Shown here piece after piece: positions 55,206 to 64,000 of a stretch of DNA of 64,000 nucleotides; within the stretch, counting starts at the first letter, position 1, and the number at the start of each line of letters is the position of its first letter. Origin of the DNA: Salinibius halmophilus (GTDB taxonomy: Bacteria > Pseudomonadota > Gammaproteobacteria > Pseudomonadales > Natronospirillaceae). A program made the translations under genes and the position numbers. The notes under the pieces were generated by a model. That model had not been told where the DNA came from and did not search any database. It was given only the letters and a program-made list of their open reading frames with translations. The DNA is taken from positions 285,479 to 349,478 of the forward strand of contig NZ_QPEP01000003.1 in the NCBI RefSeq assembly GCF_003577475.1, given 5' to 3'.

Positions 55206-55742
55206 ATGTCTGGAAATGTTTTAATCAATGCACTAACAGCTGTTCATGCGGGTTCGAACGGCATACTCAACACAATTGACGTATGCATGACGCCTATTCC
55301 CTATGGCTCGATCCCAATTCCCTACCCCAACGTTGCTCAAAGCCGCGACGCCGATAAAACCGCCGACAGTGTGTTAATTAACGGCAATCCAGCTTGCCAC
55401 CAAAAGTCGGTATTCAGCAAAAGCGTGGGCGACGAGCCAGGCAGCCATAAAGGCGTTGCATCGGGCCAGCAAGGCGCTGAGGCATCTTTTATTAGCGCAA
55501 GCTTCAACGTGATGATTGAAGGCACACCCGCAACACGCGCCTTCGATACCATGGTGTCGAACAAAATGAACACCCCGCCAATGCCACTAATGCAACCACC
55601 AGGCATGCCACCTATTGCCATGCCAGCCATGAGCGAAGACGAAGTAGAAGCCGAAGAAGGGCCATACGTAGCAGGTTATTCGGTGATGGGTGATGTAGAA
55701 GTAAAACCCAACCTTGATGTAACAGCGGAAGAAACCGAATAA
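55206..55742 (+). CDS. DUF4150 (PAAR-like) spike protein
   Basis: This 178-aa protein has the DUF4150 pattern. VCMTPIPYGSIPIPYPNVAQ lies near the start, followed by SVLINGNPACHQKSVFSKSV, GDEPGSHKGVASGQQG and NVMIEGTPATRAFD. DUF4150 proteins are PAAR-like cones that cap the VgrG spike and carry a toxin. The C-terminal 45 residues are Pro/Met- then acid-rich and probably disordered, maybe binding the adaptor or effector. It follows the thiolase-like gene after an AAAGGAA site and precedes the large effector by 29 bases. Confidence 0.85.
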   Translation: MSGNVLINALTAVHAGSNGILNTIDVCMTPIPYGSIPIPYPNVAQSRDADKTADSVLINGNPACHQKSVFSKSVGDEPGSHKGVASGQQGAEASFISASFNVMIEGTPATRAFDTMVSNKMNTPPMPLMQPPGMPPIAMPAMSEDEVEAEEGPYVAGYSVMGDVEVKPNLDVTAEETE

Positions 55743-55771
55743 TAAAACGGAAGAACAGAGGCAAGGACACC

Positions 55772-58700
55772 ATGAGCAAGCGCGAATTTACCATCAGCAC
55801 CGCCGACGACGGCAGCCGCTACCTGCATTTATCGATCACCGACCAAGCACTGGCAAACGGAGAGCAGTACCGTGTGCCTCTAGCAGAAATGGAGCCGGTG
55901 TTAGTAACCGATGCGCCAGACGAGTGGCCTTTGGTAGTTAGGCCAATAAAAATTCAGCTAACGCATGATCTCGACAATTTGCTTGCAGGCAAAGAAAAGC
56001 TAGGCCAACGCTCAACCATGTGTCTTCCTGTACGTTCTGGCTGGCTGTACCTATTTAAAGGCGGCTATTTGTGGCGCGAGCTGCGAGTGGAAGATGGCCG
56101 CTACGTTGATGTAAACCTTGCGGTGCACAAAGGTAATAATGAGCGCCCTGCAACGTGTTTATCTCGCGACTGCATTATTGTACCGGCCTCCAATGATGGC
56201 GAAGAATTTGAAATAAAAGCGGCGTTTAGTGAAGAGCAGTGGAGCTGGCGACATATCAACCTACTTGGTGGCATGTGCCCAGACGACCCGCGCAACCTAG
56301 AAAACCCGCAAGTTTCTGGCATCACAGATTCCCAGCTAGTCGAAGACCGGCTATGTCAGTTAGATGTTTGTGACTCGCTTGATGAAGATGAAACGCTAAA
56401 AATCAGTACGGCGGCGATGCAGCCGTATTTTAATGCCGAAGTACCTGACGAAGTTGCCGTTTATACCCTGCCAGATTGGTTGGGGTATGGTTATCACATA
56501 AGCGAAAAATTGGCATTAAAAGTAGCGCATGTTCGAAATGAAAAAAACCGTTTAGTTAATTTTCAGGAAATTCAAAGCTCTCAAGGTGCAAGTGCTGCTG
56601 ACCATTTTGCAAAAACCAAGCTAGCGATCGAAATTAATCAACGCTACTTTTATGGCTTAGACCACTCTATTGATCAGCAACCAATGCAAGTTAAAAGGTT
56701 CTTTGATCAGGATAGTGGCAATGACAGCTTCATAGGCAGGGAAGAAGTTCAGGCTTATTACCGTGAGCACTATGATGAGTATGAAAAACTGTATGGTGCT
56801 GGTGCTGGTCTTAGAATCCAGCATGAATTACGTGAAGAGTATAAACGGCTCGAAGAAAAGCATGGCGCAATCAAAGACCGATTTGAAGACCTCAAAAAAT
56901 GCCGTGAACAAGTTCATGACCATCAAATTCGCTCCATATTGAGAGCAACATTCTTTGAAAATGAAGCAGAAAAAATATCTAACCTGCAAACTAAATTCGT
57001 TGACGTAGTAGACCATCCAAGCTTCGTGGCAAGGTTCAGTGATTTTGCACACTTAGGTTCAGATGAAGACCCTAGTTTGAGATTTCAGGGAGTTGCACAT
57101 TTAGCAAATATGTTCGAAGGCGTCATGCATGACGTGGCCGATATCACAAGTGGCTGTGCGATGGACTATGCGAAAATTCGAAGCCTACAAGTCGCCAATC
57201 CGTTACCCGATTTAGTCAAAAAGATAATAGGCAGCTCCCCTTTCAAACACCCTGTTTACAAATATACCTTCGATATTGCAAACCTTGCGCCTAATTTAGT
57301 ACAGCAGTTTAACCAAAAGCTAGCAGAGCCACTTACAATTGAAGCCGCTGAGGCCATGGGACTAGATGAAGTAGAAGGAATTGCAGAGCTTATTAGAATG
57401 GTGCCTGCTGTTAAAAATCCAATAGACTCAGAAGACCAGACTACCTCAGAAGATTCAGATAGCTTCAATAGGGGTTTAGCAAAACAGCTGTGTAAGATCC
57501 CCCTCATTTTTGTACTGCTTCACGATTACAAAAAAGATAACAGTATTGACCGTTACTTACAGGAAGATAGTCCCCTTTTCTACGACAAAAATGAGGATAT
57601 ACACCGCCCGCCAAATGACTTTGATGAAGCGGTAATGGCTCAACAGCAGCAAGAAGCTGATCTAATCGATGAACGTATAAAGTTAGATGACGAAATTGCT
57701 AAAGTTGAGGTAGAAAAAGCAAAAGTTCAACAAACAATATCCGACTATGAAAATAGGATTTCGAAGCATAACAACGAGTTAAGAAGAGCACGCCTTGACG
57801 TGGTAGACGCGGTCGAGGAAGCGAGACAGTCAACGATTCAGGCTCAAATTAAACAGACTCGTGCATATAAACTTGAAGCTGAGCGTGAGCTATCAACCCT
57901 GAACATCCAAGAGTCTGAGTTAAAACATCAAAGAACACGTGTTGAGCTCTATGGTCATGAGCAAGCGGCAGCAACTAGACAGATGCGCTCCCGTGCCGCT
58001 AGACAAGCTGCGTCAAATACAAATATAGGCGTAGAACCGCTTGGTGATGATTTGGTGGGTGCCAATAAAAAACTTGCTCGCTTTCAAAATATGCTCTACG
58101 GCAGCCAGACAATGCAGGTAGAAGTCTCAGTTGTACAAATTCTAGATGGTGACTTTCCAGCAACGCTCGCGCCAGCAAATCTAAGCAATTTTCATAAGCG
58201 ACTTCAGACAGATATCAATAGCCTCAATGAGTTACTGAGCGCTGAAGGCCCAAAATTCAGATTTAAAACGAGTTCAGGAATTACCCTTTCCGTTCCACTA
58301 AGTAGCTGGAAGAGTAACCGCTCAAACATGCAACGATTGCTAAACGAGTATGGAGCAGTCATTGCTGACTTAGGCGAGCAAGACATTACGAGCGAGCTTC
58401 AAAGCAAAAAACTGTCTTTATACTTCAACAAGGTAGAAGTAGATCTTCCACAAGAGCAGCTGGATCAAATTGTCGAAGCAAGAAATAAACTAAATGCTCT
58501 TCGTCAAGAAGTAAAAGGTGCTCACAAATCTTTAGAAATTGCACGACAGCAACAAAACCTGAAATACACTGAACTAAAGAGAGTTCAAGATCAGCTCGAT
58601 GCAACAGTAGATAGCAGCCTATTAGCTCAACAAGAGCTAATAAATAAACAGCTAGACCAAATTGAATCTACTCGCTACCCAGCATTAGTTCAAGACATTG

Positions 58701-59938
58701 AACCGTCAGTACCTTTCAGGCGAGTTGCTTTTGCTGCAAACACTGGCATGTTTATTTTCAATATAACCTTTGCGATTGATAAGTATAAAAGCCTTGTTGA
58801 ACTAAGGTCAGTTAGGGCTACTGTAGAGTTTATCGCAGCACTTGCCGATTTATTTGACAGCGCAATCGCAGTATTTGAACTCGGGTTACGATCGTGGAAA
58901 GCGACGGGGGCCCCTCTCTTAACGAGGTTTCAAAATCTCGCCCCTAACACCAAACTTGCTATTAAAAGTGTTAGCAAAGGCTTAGGCATTCTTGGTGGTG
59001 TCGCAACTTTTGTACAGGGTGCATTTGACTACTTTGACGCTACGAAAAGCAACGATTCAGCAATGCTAGTATCAGGCCTCACATGCATGATTGCAGGTGC
59101 TCTTTCAGTAGTAGCTATACTAGCAACTGGGCCACTAGCATTGGTTCTAGGTATATTGGCCATCGGATTTGCAATTGCTTCAGCAGTGGCAGCATTGTTT
59201 GCCCTAAGTGATGAAGAAAAGATTTTAGCCCATACTCCCTTTGGTGTACTCCACCATAGGCTAGCACCACAAACATACACTTCCTACAGTTACTATACAG
59301 GTTCAGTCACAACGACAACTGTAAATCCAAACGATGAATACCAGCACTATGAAGAGCCAGAAGTCGCTCTACAAAATTTTGTGAGCTTCACGAGTGCTCC
59401 GCAGTTAACTATGAAGTCGGCGGCATCGGGTCTCTACATCTACCTACCAAGTTCAGCAAACACTACTATAGCATCATATTGTTACCGAGTATTGGTTAGA
59501 GCCAAAGATTTTTATATGCAAGATGCACAAGAAGAATGGCGAACATTAATAGACGATGGCGTAATTAATAGCGGTGGTTGCTTTGGAATAAATAGTGAAG
59601 AGTTAAACCCTCTATTTACACTAGAACAGGGACAACAGTCGAAATTATACCTGTCTAACTTATTGTTCAAAAAGTTAAATGAGGGTGCAAAACTACAGCT
59701 AAATGACTCATTTGATACTTTTGAAATTCGATTAGTTTGCCGTAGCGAATCTCTGGAAAGTGACGACGAGCAATCCTTTAATGCGTTAGGGCTCTCAAAC
59801 CAACTACCGACAGCACCAACTAAAGTGCCTAATAACTATAGTCCTACGTCTAATGTAATTGAATATGCTGGACAAAAGTTCGCTAAGTTTAATCAAGTCT
59901 GGTGGTATGCATCCGAGGAAGAATATGACTATACGTAA
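55772..59938 (+). CDS. Large T6SS effector with hydrophobic segments, 1,388 aa
   Basis: This 1,388-aa protein directly follows the PAAR-like gene. Its N-terminal part has RSTMCLPVRSGWLYLFKGG and LWRELRVEDGRYVDVNLAV, a pattern also seen in large VasX-type effectors. Coiled coils run through about residues 618-746 and 890-966. Then come hydrophobic segments: FRRVAFAANTGMFIFNITFA near 985, GLGILGGVATFVQGAFDYFD near 1070, and a Gly/Ala-rich double helix near 1097-1145 (ALSVVAILATGPLALVLGIL). A beta-rich tail ends in WWYASEEEYDYT. This layout suggests a pore-forming or membrane-acting toxin. No nuclease or lipase motif is seen. The ATG follows GAGGCAAGG. Confidence 0.7.
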   Translation: MSKREFTISTADDGSRYLHLSITDQALANGEQYRVPLAEMEPVLVTDAPDEWPLVVRPIKIQLTHDLDNLLAGKEKLGQRSTMCLPVRSGWLYLFKGGYLWRELRVEDGRYVDVNLAVHKGNNERPATCLSRDCIIVPASNDGEEFEIKAAFSEEQWSWRHINLLGGMCPDDPRNLENPQVSGITDSQLVEDRLCQLDVCDSLDEDETLKISTAAMQPYFNAEVPDEVAVYTLPDWLGYGYHISEKLALKVAHVRNEKNRLVNFQEIQSSQGASAADHFAKTKLAIEINQRYFYGLDHSIDQQPMQVKRFFDQDSGNDSFIGREEVQAYYREHYDEYEKLYGAGAGLRIQHELREEYKRLEEKHGAIKDRFEDLKKCREQVHDHQIRSILRATFFENEAEKISNLQTKFVDVVDHPSFVARFSDFAHLGSDEDPSLRFQGVAHLANMFEGVMHDVADITSGCAMDYAKIRSLQVANPLPDLVKKIIGSSPFKHPVYKYTFDIANLAPNLVQQFNQKLAEPLTIEAAEAMGLDEVEGIAELIRMVPAVKNPIDSEDQTTSEDSDSFNRGLAKQLCKIPLIFVLLHDYKKDNSIDRYLQEDSPLFYDKNEDIHRPPNDFDEAVMAQQQQEADLIDERIKLDDEIAKVEVEKAKVQQTISDYENRISKHNNELRRARLDVVDAVEEARQSTIQAQIKQTRAYKLEAERELSTLNIQESELKHQRTRVELYGHEQAAATRQMRSRAARQAASNTNIGVEPLGDDLVGANKKLARFQNMLYGSQTMQVEVSVVQILDGDFPATLAPANLSNFHKRLQTDINSLNELLSAEGPKFRFKTSSGITLSVPLSSWKSNRSNMQRLLNEYGAVIADLGEQDITSELQSKKLSLYFNKVEVDLPQEQLDQIVEARNKLNALRQEVKGAHKSLEIARQQQNLKYTELKRVQDQLDATVDSSLLAQQELINKQLDQIESTRYPALVQDIEPSVPFRRVAFAANTGMFIFNITFAIDKYKSLVELRSVRATVEFIAALADLFDSAIAVFELGLRSWKATGAPLLTRFQNLAPNTKLAIKSVSKGLGILGGVATFVQGAFDYFDATKSNDSAMLVSGLTCMIAGALSVVAILATGPLALVLGILAIGFAIASAVAALFALSDEEKILAHTPFGVLHHRLAPQTYTSYSYYTGSVTTTTVNPNDEYQHYEEPEVALQNFVSFTSAPQLTMKSAASGLYIYLPSSANTTIASYCYRVLVRAKDFYMQDAQEEWRTLIDDGVINSGGCFGINSEELNPLFTLEQGQQSKLYLSNLLFKKLNEGAKLQLNDSFDTFEIRLVCRSESLESDDEQSFNALGLSNQLPTAPTKVPNNYSPTSNVIEYAGQKFAKFNQVWWYASEEEYDYT

Positions 59939-61514
59939 ACGACCAAAGTTTTCTGACACCCCCTCAGGAAGATTAAAGTCTATCTACCAGGAAGTATTTG
60001 TTGGTCCGGCAAAGGAAATTGATGATTCATTGAGTGAAAGGCTATACTCTATTGTCAGACTAAAGCAAGCACTAGCAGGGCAATACAACTGGCTCCTTTT
60101 GTTGTTGATGATGCCCTTATTCATAATTTACGACTTTCTTCGAGTTTGGGGCTTTGCGATCGTAGCAGCCGGTTTTCGCTATCTTCCACCTAAGCTACGG
60201 AATATTAGCTCTGAACTGTCCTTTGATCCAAGTTTTTATAATAAGTACCCAGCAAAACATATCATAATACCAAATCGGCTATATAGCGGCCCGCAAGAAA
60301 TAGGCGTTAGTGATGGTGAACATTTGTGGGTTGAAAATGCCCATTCTGCGAATAGGCCTATAGCAGGTTTTTTCATTATTGGCCTTAGCATTCCACTTTT
60401 AATACCAGTTATTTTTGAGCCGCTGGACTTTATTCTTGGGCTGTTAATGCATCCTTTAAGCCCACTAGTAACTCTACCCTTATTATTCGCTTCGCTATTT
60501 TCATTTTCTTTCTTGCCAGTCAAAACTGGCATTATGTTCCATCGGCGAGCCCAAACGGCTACGTTTTACCGCGGTTGGTTTCGCAAACCGGTAACAGTAC
60601 CCTACAAGCAAGTAACCTATACAGCTGGTATTGACCCCCGTGGTACAGGTGGTTGGCTAGTCATTCGCGCGCGAGTACCTGAAAACATTTCTTTTACTGG
60701 CTGGGTAAAACTTTCTACAGCAATTAGCGATCAGAAAGCAATGGCTGCCGGCGCAATCGATGTGTTTATGGATTTAGACAATGACTTTGCTATGCCTCGA
60801 AGGATTAAGGAAAGTATAGAATGGCACCAAGAAAATAAAACCAACCTGTGGCGCTATACCCAAGAAGAGATCACCCCAGAAGAAGCTGATAACTACAGTA
60901 AAAAAGATAGTCTGTATAACTCATCCTTTTGTGACACATTCATGCCTCAATATAAAAAAGCAATGAATCCAAAAACAATTAATGAAGCAAGACAGACACA
61001 TAGAGAATGGGATAAAAGAGCTCAACGCCACAAAGCATCTGAATTACGCACATCCGAATTCAACAAACACAAAAAAATCATATCTAGCTACATACATGAA
61101 ATATTAAACAAAGAAAAAAACAACTCACACCTAAAAGAATTTAAAAAAATTGAAAAAAATTTCCACGATGAAATATCTACAGAATTAAGAGCTCAATTCT
61201 TACCATTTTATTTAGCTGTTCAAGAAGAAGTACTAAAGCTAAGAGAAAATGAGGAGTCACAATCTCGACGAGCTGATTTGAGAAAGCTATCAGACGGAAC
61301 AAAATTAGATCTATCCAGATTAGAATCATTGCCAAAGCTTGACGATTTTTTCCATGCAATAGGAATTGCATACAGGGAAAAATTGATTAAAGAAGAGACT
61401 ATCCGTGAATTACTTTCTAAATTAAAATCAACAGAAAGCTATTCAAATGGTTTATTGAAGGACTATGACTGGAGCTCTTTGGAACAACGAGCGCTAGAAA
61501 TTGTATTTTCTTGA
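59925..61514 (+). CDS. Membrane paralogue 1, putative T6SS immunity protein (DUF6708-like)
   Basis: This 529-aa protein has an amphipathic start (MTIRKRPKFSDTPSGRLKSI), then two hydrophobic regions (NWLLLLLMMPLFIIYDFLRV, and AGFFIIGLSIPLLIPVIF with PLSPLVTLPLLFASLFSFSF). A short globular domain follows with FHRRAQTATFYRGWF and PVTVPYKQVTY, wording like DUF6708. The C-terminal 200 residues are helical and Lys-rich. It starts inside the effector gene (ATG 59925, 14-base overlap), a typical toxin-immunity arrangement. Its 5' 600 bases were copied to 63,278 and onward. It probably protects the inner membrane from the effector. Immunity is inference. Confidence 0.65.
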   Translation: MTIRKRPKFSDTPSGRLKSIYQEVFVGPAKEIDDSLSERLYSIVRLKQALAGQYNWLLLLLMMPLFIIYDFLRVWGFAIVAAGFRYLPPKLRNISSELSFDPSFYNKYPAKHIIIPNRLYSGPQEIGVSDGEHLWVENAHSANRPIAGFFIIGLSIPLLIPVIFEPLDFILGLLMHPLSPLVTLPLLFASLFSFSFLPVKTGIMFHRRAQTATFYRGWFRKPVTVPYKQVTYTAGIDPRGTGGWLVIRARVPENISFTGWVKLSTAISDQKAMAAGAIDVFMDLDNDFAMPRRIKESIEWHQENKTNLWRYTQEEITPEEADNYSKKDSLYNSSFCDTFMPQYKKAMNPKTINEARQTHREWDKRAQRHKASELRTSEFNKHKKIISSYIHEILNKEKNNSHLKEFKKIEKNFHDEISTELRAQFLPFYLAVQEEVLKLRENEESQSRRADLRKLSDGTKLDLSRLESLPKLDDFFHAIGIAYREKLIKEETIRELLSKLKSTESYSNGLLKDYDWSSLEQRALEIVFS

Positions 61515-61529
61515 TAATCATTTATTGTC

Positions 61530-63146
61530 ATGACCTCACTTAAACGCTTCCGCACCAGCTACAATGATTCAGTAAAAGGCCGGCTCAAGTCGATCTACGA
61601 TCATGGCTTTCGTGACTTTGACGAGTTGAATACCCTCAATCCGTTAAAGCGCTCAATGGTGTTTGTTTACCTATTGCGCGCATGGCGGGGTGAAAAATCT
61701 TGGTTCACCATCCTTTTTTGGCTGACATGGGGCATGTTCTTAGATGGATTACGATTGTTGTGGCTTTATTTTTTATTCGCATGTAGTCGCATTGTTACCC
61801 CTAAGCTGGCGAAGATAGATACTGAAGTAAACTTTGATACCAAGCTTTACGAAAAATTTCCCGTTGAGCAAAAAATTTGGCCTAACCCTCAATGTGGATT
61901 AGATGAAACGGGCGACTGTGATGGAGAACATCTTTACGTTAGCAACCCGGTAAACATTTATGGGCCTATGACTTGTTGGCTGCTTATCGGCTGGAGCAGT
62001 CTGTTTTTTATTGATAATGTCGCTGTTGCGACCTTATTGTTTCTGTTATCACCCTTTTTGACGACCTTCATTCCTTCTAGCACCGGCGTGATGTTTCATC
62101 GCCGCGCCCAAACTGCGACATTTTATAGAGGATTGTTTGGCACGCCAGTGACGGTGCCATTTAAGCAAGTATCATACGCTTCAACACTAGACCCTGACGG
62201 TGGTGCGAGCATGCTTGTGATTCGAGCTAAAGTGCCCCGTAAAGATGGCAGTGGTGCCTACTATGTTCGTTTTCGCAGTTTTGATACCGACTACCTACGT
62301 CAGCGTGTAGGCGCGATTTATGCCTTCATGGACCAGTCCAACGTGGCCGCCATCAGCATACTCGCCAAAGAAAGCATTGAATGGCACAAAGCGAATAATG
62401 AAACGCTATGGCGTTTTACCAATAAAAAGCAGCCACCAGCAGAGAGTGCTCAGCATTACCAAAGCGAAAATAGTCTATACAACCTTACCGACCAACTCAT
62501 TACGCCTCACTCCATTCGGTTTGGTGAGATCGTTAATCCTGAAACTCGTGGCGCTGGTTTGGCTGAAGATAAACGGGTACTCGAGACTCGCGCAGAAGTG
62601 CAGGCAATTCGGGCATATAAATCTGAATACGAAAAAGCAAAACCCATTATTGCCGAGTTTTTTGCTGCACAGTTGGATGAAAGAGCGCCGTTATATAATG
62701 AGAGCATTGTTTTTCCTTTGCTAGAAAAATTCGAAAGTGAGGCATGCCTTTCTATTGTAGGTATTACATCAAGCTTTTATAGCAATTCTCACGAAGTTTT
62801 TTCTAGGATTGACAATGAAATAATTCAGGAAGAAAAAGGAAATGCCATGAGGGAGGCAAAAGAAATTCGAAATTGTCTTAGCTTCGTAAATAGGCAACGT
62901 GCTAGTGAAATTAAAAACGCTTTAAATAATTTCAATAAAGTCAAAAAACGGCTAGCGTTCTCATTAAACAAACATTACCCAACTGTAGAAAATATTACTG
63001 ATATATATATAAAATTTACATCAAGCGAAAGGCTCAAAGATGGCTTTCTAGCCGACTATGACTGGCAAAAGTACGCTGAAGATTCAATTGCAGAGATTTG
63101 TACTGCAGCGAAGAAACGTGAGAAAGCAGCCGTAGTGAATAACTAG
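61530..63146 (+). CDS. Membrane paralogue 2, putative T6SS immunity protein (DUF6708-like)
   Basis: This 538-aa protein has the same plan as its neighbour. It opens MTSLKRFRTSYNDSVKGRLK, has two hydrophobic regions (LFWLTWGMFLDGLRLLWLYF; CWLLIGWSSLFFIDNVAVAT with LLFLLSPFL), then FHRRAQTATFYRGLFGTPVT and PFKQVSYASTLDP, and a helical tail. It is clearly paralogous to the preceding gene but diverged beyond a recent duplication. It starts 15 bases after the preceding stop. It may give immunity to a related effector variant. Confidence 0.65.
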   Translation: MTSLKRFRTSYNDSVKGRLKSIYDHGFRDFDELNTLNPLKRSMVFVYLLRAWRGEKSWFTILFWLTWGMFLDGLRLLWLYFLFACSRIVTPKLAKIDTEVNFDTKLYEKFPVEQKIWPNPQCGLDETGDCDGEHLYVSNPVNIYGPMTCWLLIGWSSLFFIDNVAVATLLFLLSPFLTTFIPSSTGVMFHRRAQTATFYRGLFGTPVTVPFKQVSYASTLDPDGGASMLVIRAKVPRKDGSGAYYVRFRSFDTDYLRQRVGAIYAFMDQSNVAAISILAKESIEWHKANNETLWRFTNKKQPPAESAQHYQSENSLYNLTDQLITPHSIRFGEIVNPETRGAGLAEDKRVLETRAEVQAIRAYKSEYEKAKPIIAEFFAAQLDERAPLYNESIVFPLLEKFESEACLSIVGITSSFYSNSHEVFSRIDNEIIQEEKGNAMREAKEIRNCLSFVNRQRASEIKNALNNFNKVKKRLAFSLNKHYPTVENITDIYIKFTSSERLKDGFLADYDWQKYAEDSIAEICTAAKKREKAAVVNN

Positions 63147-63156
63147 GTAAAACACC

Positions 63157-63231
63157 ATGACCTCACCTAAAAGCTTCCGTACCAGATACGACGATTCAGT
63201 AAAAGACCGGCTAAAGTGGCATGAAGTATGA
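63157..63231 (+). pseudogene. 24-codon remnant of a third paralogue-2-like gene
   Basis: ATGACCTCACCTAAAAGC at 63157 begins MTSPKSFRTRYDDSVKDRLK, matching the start of paralogue 2 (MTSLKRFRTSYNDSVKGRLK) at most positions. It then stops with WHEV and TGA at 63231. Only the 5' end of a former gene copy remains before the duplicated block of paralogue 1. Confidence 0.7.
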
Positions 63232-63250
63232 GTATGCCACCTGTAATTAT

Positions 63251-63883
63251 TCTGGTGGTATGCATCTGAGGAAGAATATGACTATACGTAAACGACCAAA
63301 GTTTTCTGACACTCCCTCAGGAAGATTAAAATCTGTCTATCAGGAAGTATTTTTTGGTCCGGCAAAAGAAATTGATGATTCATTGAGTGAAAGACTATAC
63401 TCTATTGTCAGACTAAAGCAAGCACTAAAGGGACAATATAACCGACTTCGTTTTTTTCTGATAATACCCTTATTCATAATTTACGATTTTCTTCGAGTTT
63501 GGGGATTTGCAATCGTAGCAGCTGGTTTTCGCTATCTTCCACCTAAGCTAAAGACCATTAGCGCTGAACTGTCTTTTGACCCAAGTTTTTATAATAAGCA
63601 CCCAGCAAAACATATCATAATACCAAATCGGCTATATAGCGGCCCACAAGAAATAGGAGTGAGTGATGGTGAGCATTTGTGGGTTGAAAATGCCCATTCT
63701 GCGAATAGGCCTATAGCAGGATTTTTCATTATTGGCCTTAGCATTCCACTTTTAATACCAGTTATTTTTGAGCCGCTAGACTTTATTCTTGGGCTGTTAA
63801 TGCATCCTTTAAGCCCACTAGTAACTCTACCCTTATTATTCGCTTCGCTTTTTTCTTTTTCATTCTTGCCAGTCAAAACTGGC
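63251..63883 (+). repeat. 633-bp duplication of effector end and paralogue 1 start
   Basis: Bases 63251-63883 align without gaps to 59898-60530. The copy carries the last 13 codons of the effector (TGGTGGTATGCATC...GACTATACG) followed by the first 200 codons of paralogue 1, with scattered substitutions. Both ends are sharp: unrelated sequence lies before 63251, and an IS-like end begins at 63881. Confidence 0.9.
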
Positions 63884-63904
63884 TCTTCGCATTTAAGGGT
63901 GTAG
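63278..63904 (+). pseudogene. Membrane paralogue 1 copy, truncated by ISL3-like end
   Basis: ATG at 63278 begins MTIRKRPKFSDTPSGRLKSV. The 202 codons that follow are nearly identical to paralogue 1, with changes such as AGQYNW to KGQYNR, up to FSFLPVKTG. There the sequence changes to SSHLRV and stops at 63904. The globular FHRRAQTATFYRG domain and the helical tail are lost. The first two thirds of the membrane part would still be made if it is translated. The break coincides with the ISL3-like terminus at 63881, so insertion caused the truncation. Confidence 0.8.
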
Positions 63905-64000
63905 CTGAGTTTTAAAACCTCCTGACTCCAACAGGCACCGAGCTATGTAGTTGGTTACATTCCTAAAGCCCAGAGCTGTGCCACGTAAGTGTTCGAGTCG
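63881..64000. mobile_element. Left end of an ISL3-like insertion sequence (continues past window)
   Basis: Homology to paralogue 1 ends exactly where GGCTCTTCGCATTTAAGGG begins. GGCTCTTC is the typical start of ISL3-family terminal inverted repeats. The remaining 100 bases have no long open frame and look like the outer part of an element. The transposase and the other end lie beyond 64,000, so the family call rests on these few bases. The ISL3 transposase fragment at 34,459 shows that the family has been present in this genome. Confidence 0.55.

Overview
The window looks like a chromosomal segment of a marine-type gammaproteobacterium. The housekeeping genes guaB-guaA, xseA, lipA, htpG, ribA, rhlB, epmC, tusA and roxA, together with a YfaZ-type porin, fit that group. 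The genus cannot be fixed from the sequence alone. No tRNA, rRNA or CRISPR array was seen.

Layout. (1) 1-1,940: end of an ordinary region, with an RDD membrane protein (cut by the window edge), a small soluble protein, a lipoprotein, three tandem copies of a palindromic intergenic repeat, and a 5'-truncated methyltransferase remnant. (2) About 1,940-18,980: a defence island built on DNA phosphorothioation. dndB-C-D-E run rightward as one overlapping operon behind a palindrome-rich promoter region. A second operon runs leftward toward them: an 80-aa ORF with a dndF-like N terminus, then dndF-G-H, an SBD/HNH-type nuclease gene interrupted by an in-frame TGA, a ParB-like gene and a PD-(D/E)XK-like nuclease gene. 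dndA is absent, so a host cysteine desulfurase probably supplies sulfur. (3) 19,000-50,000: core genome. It holds outer-membrane proteins, a chemoreceptor, a lipidated DsbA-like protein, paired lipoproteins, a DEDD exonuclease, a sirtuin-like protein, an acyltransferase, rhlB-epmC-tusA, lipA, guaBA, xseA, an SLC13 permease, a two-component pair, roxA with a lytic transglycosylase, yfaZ, htpG, a UMF1 transporter and ribA. A REP-associated-type transposase and an ISL3 transposase fragment also lie here. (4) 52,140-64,000: an orphan type VI secretion effector cassette. It has a helical protein, a DUF2169 adaptor, a possible thiolase-fold protein, a DUF4150 PAAR-like protein, a 1,388-aa effector with hydrophobic segments, and a degenerating family of membrane paralogues (putative immunity proteins) that ends at an ISL3-like terminus.

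A short motif, TGGGTGTCC or its complement GGACACCCA, occurs roughly fifty times between 22.4 and 50.2 kb, almost all in intergenic DNA. In mixed arrays the GGACACCCA orientation always comes first and TGGGTGTCC second. The motif is absent from the Dnd island and from the T6SS cassette, which fits their being later arrivals. A structured, terminator-ended candidate small RNA lies downstream of ribA.

How the parts work together. DndBCDE would mark DNA with phosphorothioate and DndFGH would restrict unmarked DNA. The three extra genes at the end of the restriction operon may extend it, although the first of them is broken. The T6SS cassette would load one large membrane-active toxin onto a VgrG encoded elsewhere.
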